A stretch of 64,000 nucleotides of DNA from CAVRXQ01 sp963838845 (GTDB lineage: Bacteria; Actinomycetota; Acidimicrobiia; Acidimicrobiales; Bog-793), in the NCBI GenBank assembly GCA_963838845.1, contig CAWISR010000001.1, positions 45,551 to 109,550 of the forward strand, read 5' to 3'. The position numbers were made by a program, and so were the translations under genes. The notes below the pieces were generated by a model. That model did not search any database and was not told the DNA's origin. It worked only from the letters and a program-made list of their open reading frames with translations. Shown one piece after another: positions 61,754 to 64,000 of the stretch. Each line of letters starts with the position of its first letter. Position 1 is the stretch's first letter.

Positions 61754-63010
61754 ATGACGATCGAAGACAACCTCCAGGCTCAACTTGCTTCATTGCATTC
61801 CATCTCGGTCGAGATCGCAGGTTTGCACGAGCTCTCTGAGATCCACGAACGGGCGCTCGGCTACTGCCTACAGCTCACCGATTCCGAGTTCGCCTTTACG
61901 GGTCTCCTCCGAGACTCCGGCGGCGTCGGGGCCACCGCGAGCGGGCAGATCGAAACCAGCGAGCACGTCATGGACGTGGCCGCCATCAAGGGCTTCGATC
62001 CGAGCCCGGAGTTCTACGCCCTTTTCCATCAGATGGCGGTTCGGCCAAGCGTCGTCGGGGTGGCCATCGTGGAAGAGAGGTCATACATCGCCAATGACGT
62101 GGGGGACGACCCGCACAGCATTGGGCAGCCGATCGGACATCCTCCCATTCGGAAGTTCCTCGGAGTCCCTTTGCGACTTGGAGCGACGATCATCGGGATG
62201 ATCGGTGTCGCAAACAAGCCAGCCGGTTACGAGGCCGATGACGAGCGATTGCTGTCGACCTTCGCCAATCAGGTCGCGGTGGCAGTCGACAACGCCCGCT
62301 TGTACGAGCACCAGCGGACGATGATTGCCGAACTGCAGCGGCTGCGCGAGCGTCTAACCGAGGCTGAGCAGGCACAGCTTCTCGCGCGGGAGAGGGAACG
62401 TATCGCCGGTGCGCTCCACGACCGAGTCGAGCAGCAGATTTTCACGATCGGACTTCGGCTCAACTCTGTTCTCGAAGACGAAGGCATCGATCGAGCTTTG
62501 GCCGAGCGCCTTCGCGAGATACGAGGGCTGGCGATCAAGTCTTCTGACGAGGTGCGACGCGTTGTCTTTTCGCTGGCCGTTCCCGGACACGACAACATCG
62601 ATCTGACGGGCGCGATCCGATCATTGGTTTCCGAGTTCGAGCGCATGTCCGGACTCGATGCACATCTGTTCGTGAGCGGCGATCCCGTACCCGGAGTCGA
62701 CTCCGTTCGCGATGTCGTGTATTCGGTGATCAGCGAGGCCCTGACCAACATCACGAAACACGCTGATGCGCGCGTTGTTCTCGTCAGCCTCCGGTACGCG
62801 GACGATCACGTGGACGTGGTGATTCAGGATGACGGTCGTGGCGCGCCTGACGTCGTCTTGCGAAGCATCGAAGATAGCTATCTGCACTTCGGGTTGCGCC
62901 ATATGCGCCGACAAACGATCGGACGCGGGGGAACGTTCGAGGTCGCCAACGGCGAGGAAGCCGGGCTGGTGGTGAGGATCAGGATTCCCGTGCCCGCGGA
63001 GCAGTCATGA
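61754..63010 (+). CDS. GAF-domain sensor histidine kinase (NarL-type, HisKA_3)
   Basis: 418 residues. GAF domain about 15-180 (LQLTDSEFAFTGLLRD ... FLGVPLRLGATIIGMIGVANKPAGYEADDERLLSTFANQVAVAVDNARLYE). A coiled coil follows, then the HisKA_3 phospho-acceptor ERERIAGALHDRVEQQIFTIGLRL (His near 218). The HATPase_c has ISEALTNITKHADARVV and VIQDDGRGAP. Soluble: no membrane helix. The TGA overlaps the ATG of the response regulator (ATGA), so they are a two-component pair. Confidence 0.94.
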   Translation: MTIEDNLQAQLASLHSISVEIAGLHELSEIHERALGYCLQLTDSEFAFTGLLRDSGGVGATASGQIETSEHVMDVAAIKGFDPSPEFYALFHQMAVRPSVVGVAIVEERSYIANDVGDDPHSIGQPIGHPPIRKFLGVPLRLGATIIGMIGVANKPAGYEADDERLLSTFANQVAVAVDNARLYEHQRTMIAELQRLRERLTEAEQAQLLARERERIAGALHDRVEQQIFTIGLRLNSVLEDEGIDRALAERLREIRGLAIKSSDEVRRVVFSLAVPGHDNIDLTGAIRSLVSEFERMSGLDAHLFVSGDPVPGVDSVRDVVYSVISEALTNITKHADARVVLVSLRYADDHVDVVIQDDGRGAPDVVLRSIEDSYLHFGLRHMRRQTIGRGGTFEVANGEEAGLVVRIRIPVPAEQS

Positions 63011-63642
63011 TCCGCATCATGATCGTCGACGATCATGAAATGGTCCGAGAGGGCCTCAAGACGATCCTTCAGACGGAGCCAGACTTCGAGGTCGTTTCCG
63101 AGAGCGGATCGGCGGCCGACCTGATGAAGTTGGTGGATGACTCCCATCCAGACGTGGTTCTTCTCGACGCCCGACTGCCGGGCGTGAGCGGCGCCGAAGC
63201 ATGCAGACGTTTGGTCGAATTTCATCCCGAGACCGCGGTTCTCATCGTGTCCACCTACTCAGACGACGAGCTCGTCGATGAGTGCATCCGCGCGGGGGCT
63301 CGAGGCTACGTGGTCAAAGACATCGAGCGTTTCAATCTCAAACAGAGCATTCGGGCCGTACACCGCGGCGAGGGCGCCGTATCGCCTGCCATCGCGGCCA
63401 AGGTCCTCGATCGGTTGCGCGCCGTAGAGGAGGCATCGGAGCCACCCTCAAACCCACTGAGTGACACCCAGCTCGAGATCCTTCGGCTCATCGCCGCTGG
63501 CTACTCCAACCGCGAGATCGCCGCGCACGTTTACCTCAGCGAAAACACTGTCAAATCCCACGTGCAAGAGATATTCCGGAAACTGGATGTCCGGAACCGG
63601 GTCGAGGCTGCGCTGAGGGCGAGTGTAGAAGGGTGGCTCTGA
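63007..63642 (+). CDS. NarL/FixJ-family response regulator
   Basis: 211 residues. REC domain: IRIMIVDDHEMVREGLKTIL, phospho-acceptor Asp in VVLLDARLPGVSG (near 54), and the GYVVKDIE Lys. The LuxR-type HTH at the C-terminus: LSDTQLEILRLIAAGYSNREIAAHVYLSENTVKSHVQEIFRKLDVRNRVEAA. Partner of the kinase just upstream. Targets unknown; the divergent EAL gene is an obvious candidate. Confidence 0.95.
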   Translation: MIRIMIVDDHEMVREGLKTILQTEPDFEVVSESGSAADLMKLVDDSHPDVVLLDARLPGVSGAEACRRLVEFHPETAVLIVSTYSDDELVDECIRAGARGYVVKDIERFNLKQSIRAVHRGEGAVSPAIAAKVLDRLRAVEEASEPPSNPLSDTQLEILRLIAAGYSNREIAAHVYLSENTVKSHVQEIFRKLDVRNRVEAALRASVEGWL

Positions 63643-64000
63643 TGGTCCTGACCGGCGGTGCAGCGAGCGCCGCATTTATCTCCCACCGGGCCTGCCCGAT
63701 CCGTGACGCCTCGTAGACGCGTCGGCCTCCCTCTCTCGCGATGCCTCGGCATTCCACTAGCTCGTCTTGTCCGAAGCCCACGAGCGATTGCCGAAGCAGG
63801 ACCGTGCCCCTTTCCCACTCCTGCTGGTACTGATCCTGGGGCATGAGTCCTTGCCGCCACACGAAGGGAACTAGCTGTTCGATCAGCTCGCCGACGAGGT
63901 CCTCGCGTCTGCGCTCTCGCTCTGCGAGAAGTCGGGATCGTTCGAGCTCTTCAACCGCGTCCCTGCCAGCTTCCGATGACTGCTTGGCGTAGCGGCTGCT
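63551..64000 (-). CDS. Partial hypothetical protein entering from the right edge
   Basis: An open frame runs leftward from the window edge: SSEAGRDAVEELERSRLL... then EDLVGELIEQLVPFVWRQGLMPQDQYQQEWERGTVLLRQSLVGFGQDELVECRGI. The first part is coiled-coil-like, and the frame stays coding-like to about 63650. It then continues antisense into the end of the response regulator and stops at 63551; the true end may be earlier. Family not recognised. Confidence 0.4.
   Translation of the reverse strand, partial: SSRYAKQSSEAGRDAVEELERSRLLAERERRREDLVGELIEQLVPFVWRQGLMPQDQYQQEWERGTVLLRQSLVGFGQDELVECRGIAREGGRRVYEASRIGQARWEINAALAAPPVRTIRATLLHSPSAQPRPGSGHPVSGISLARGI

Noticed and set aside
1..64000. CRISPR arrays, insertion sequences, prophage or toxin-antitoxin modules
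   Set aside because: No regularly spaced repeats, transposase motifs (DDE, HUH), integrase or phage structural genes, and no small paired toxin/antitoxin frames were recognised.

Overview
The window is high-GC bacterial chromosome, most likely from an actinomycete (Actinomycetota). The evidence is a PimB-like GT4 glycosyltransferase, an F420-type split-barrel oxidoreductase, a DUF664/DinB thiol-transferase-like protein, a LysM/BTAD membrane regulator, an intein-bearing class II ribonucleotide reductase, and a mec-cysO-cysM-murI-rph-rdgB order that matches the Mycobacterium tuberculosis Rv1334-Rv1341 neighbourhood without its rhomboid and MBL members. The exact lineage is not decidable from sequence alone; Acidimicrobiia-like is only a guess. 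GTG and TTG starts are common and many genes overlap by 1-8 bases.

Left part (1-8.7 kb): a partial tryptophanase-family lyase, a TfoX-N protein, a split-barrel oxidoreductase, an AhpD-like protein, a DUF885 peptidase, and nrdJ. nrdJ carries a 402-residue LAGLIDADG intein directly before the catalytic cysteine and is preceded by a well-spaced pair of NrdR boxes. 8.7-15.5 kb is one long leftward cluster: Mec+ protease, CysO sulfur carrier, CysM, MurI, RNase PH, RdgB, a small four-Cys protein, a GT4 glycosyltransferase, a SRPBCC protein and a luciferase-like protein. Divergent from it are smpB, a terminator and ssrA (tmRNA, 9-residue tag).

16.7-30.6 kb: DUF664 protein, PAS-GGDEF-EAL protein, HtrA-like protease, a secreted TIM-barrel-like protein, a TetR/monooxygenase divergent pair, a NERD protein, a broken SnoaL gene, an aldo/keto reductase, and a two-gene 2-oxoacid:ferredoxin oxidoreductase in which four subunits are fused as delta-alpha and beta-gamma. 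A repeat of about 125 bp occurs twice in full, and its right half lies at the 3' end of the tmRNA.

30.8-49.6 kb: a Leloir cluster galK-galE-galT followed by pfkA, then a CopD-like membrane protein, pirin, a membrane-tethered SARP/BTAD regulator with a secreted-domain partner, an alanine dehydrogenase broken by one missing base, a DUF3048 protein, ALDH3, an MBL-rhodanese protein, NADP-GDH, two membrane proteins and a HAD-IIA phosphatase.

49.8-64 kb is more accessory: ferritin-like protein, SnoaL protein, aquaporin, a ParB-like hypothetical, a cold-shock protein, lower-GC hypotheticals, a DinB protein, an orphan FtsX permease, a YCII-domain remnant, and a signalling block (PAS-EAL phosphodiesterase divergent from a GAF histidine kinase and NarL-type regulator). 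Imperfect direct repeats near 52.76 and 58.96 kb bracket the lower-GC stretch. The best leads are the intein and its regulation, the CysO C-terminal extension, the dispersed repeat, the membrane-tethered regulator pair, and the fused oxidoreductase. I found no CRISPR array, insertion sequence or obvious new defence system.
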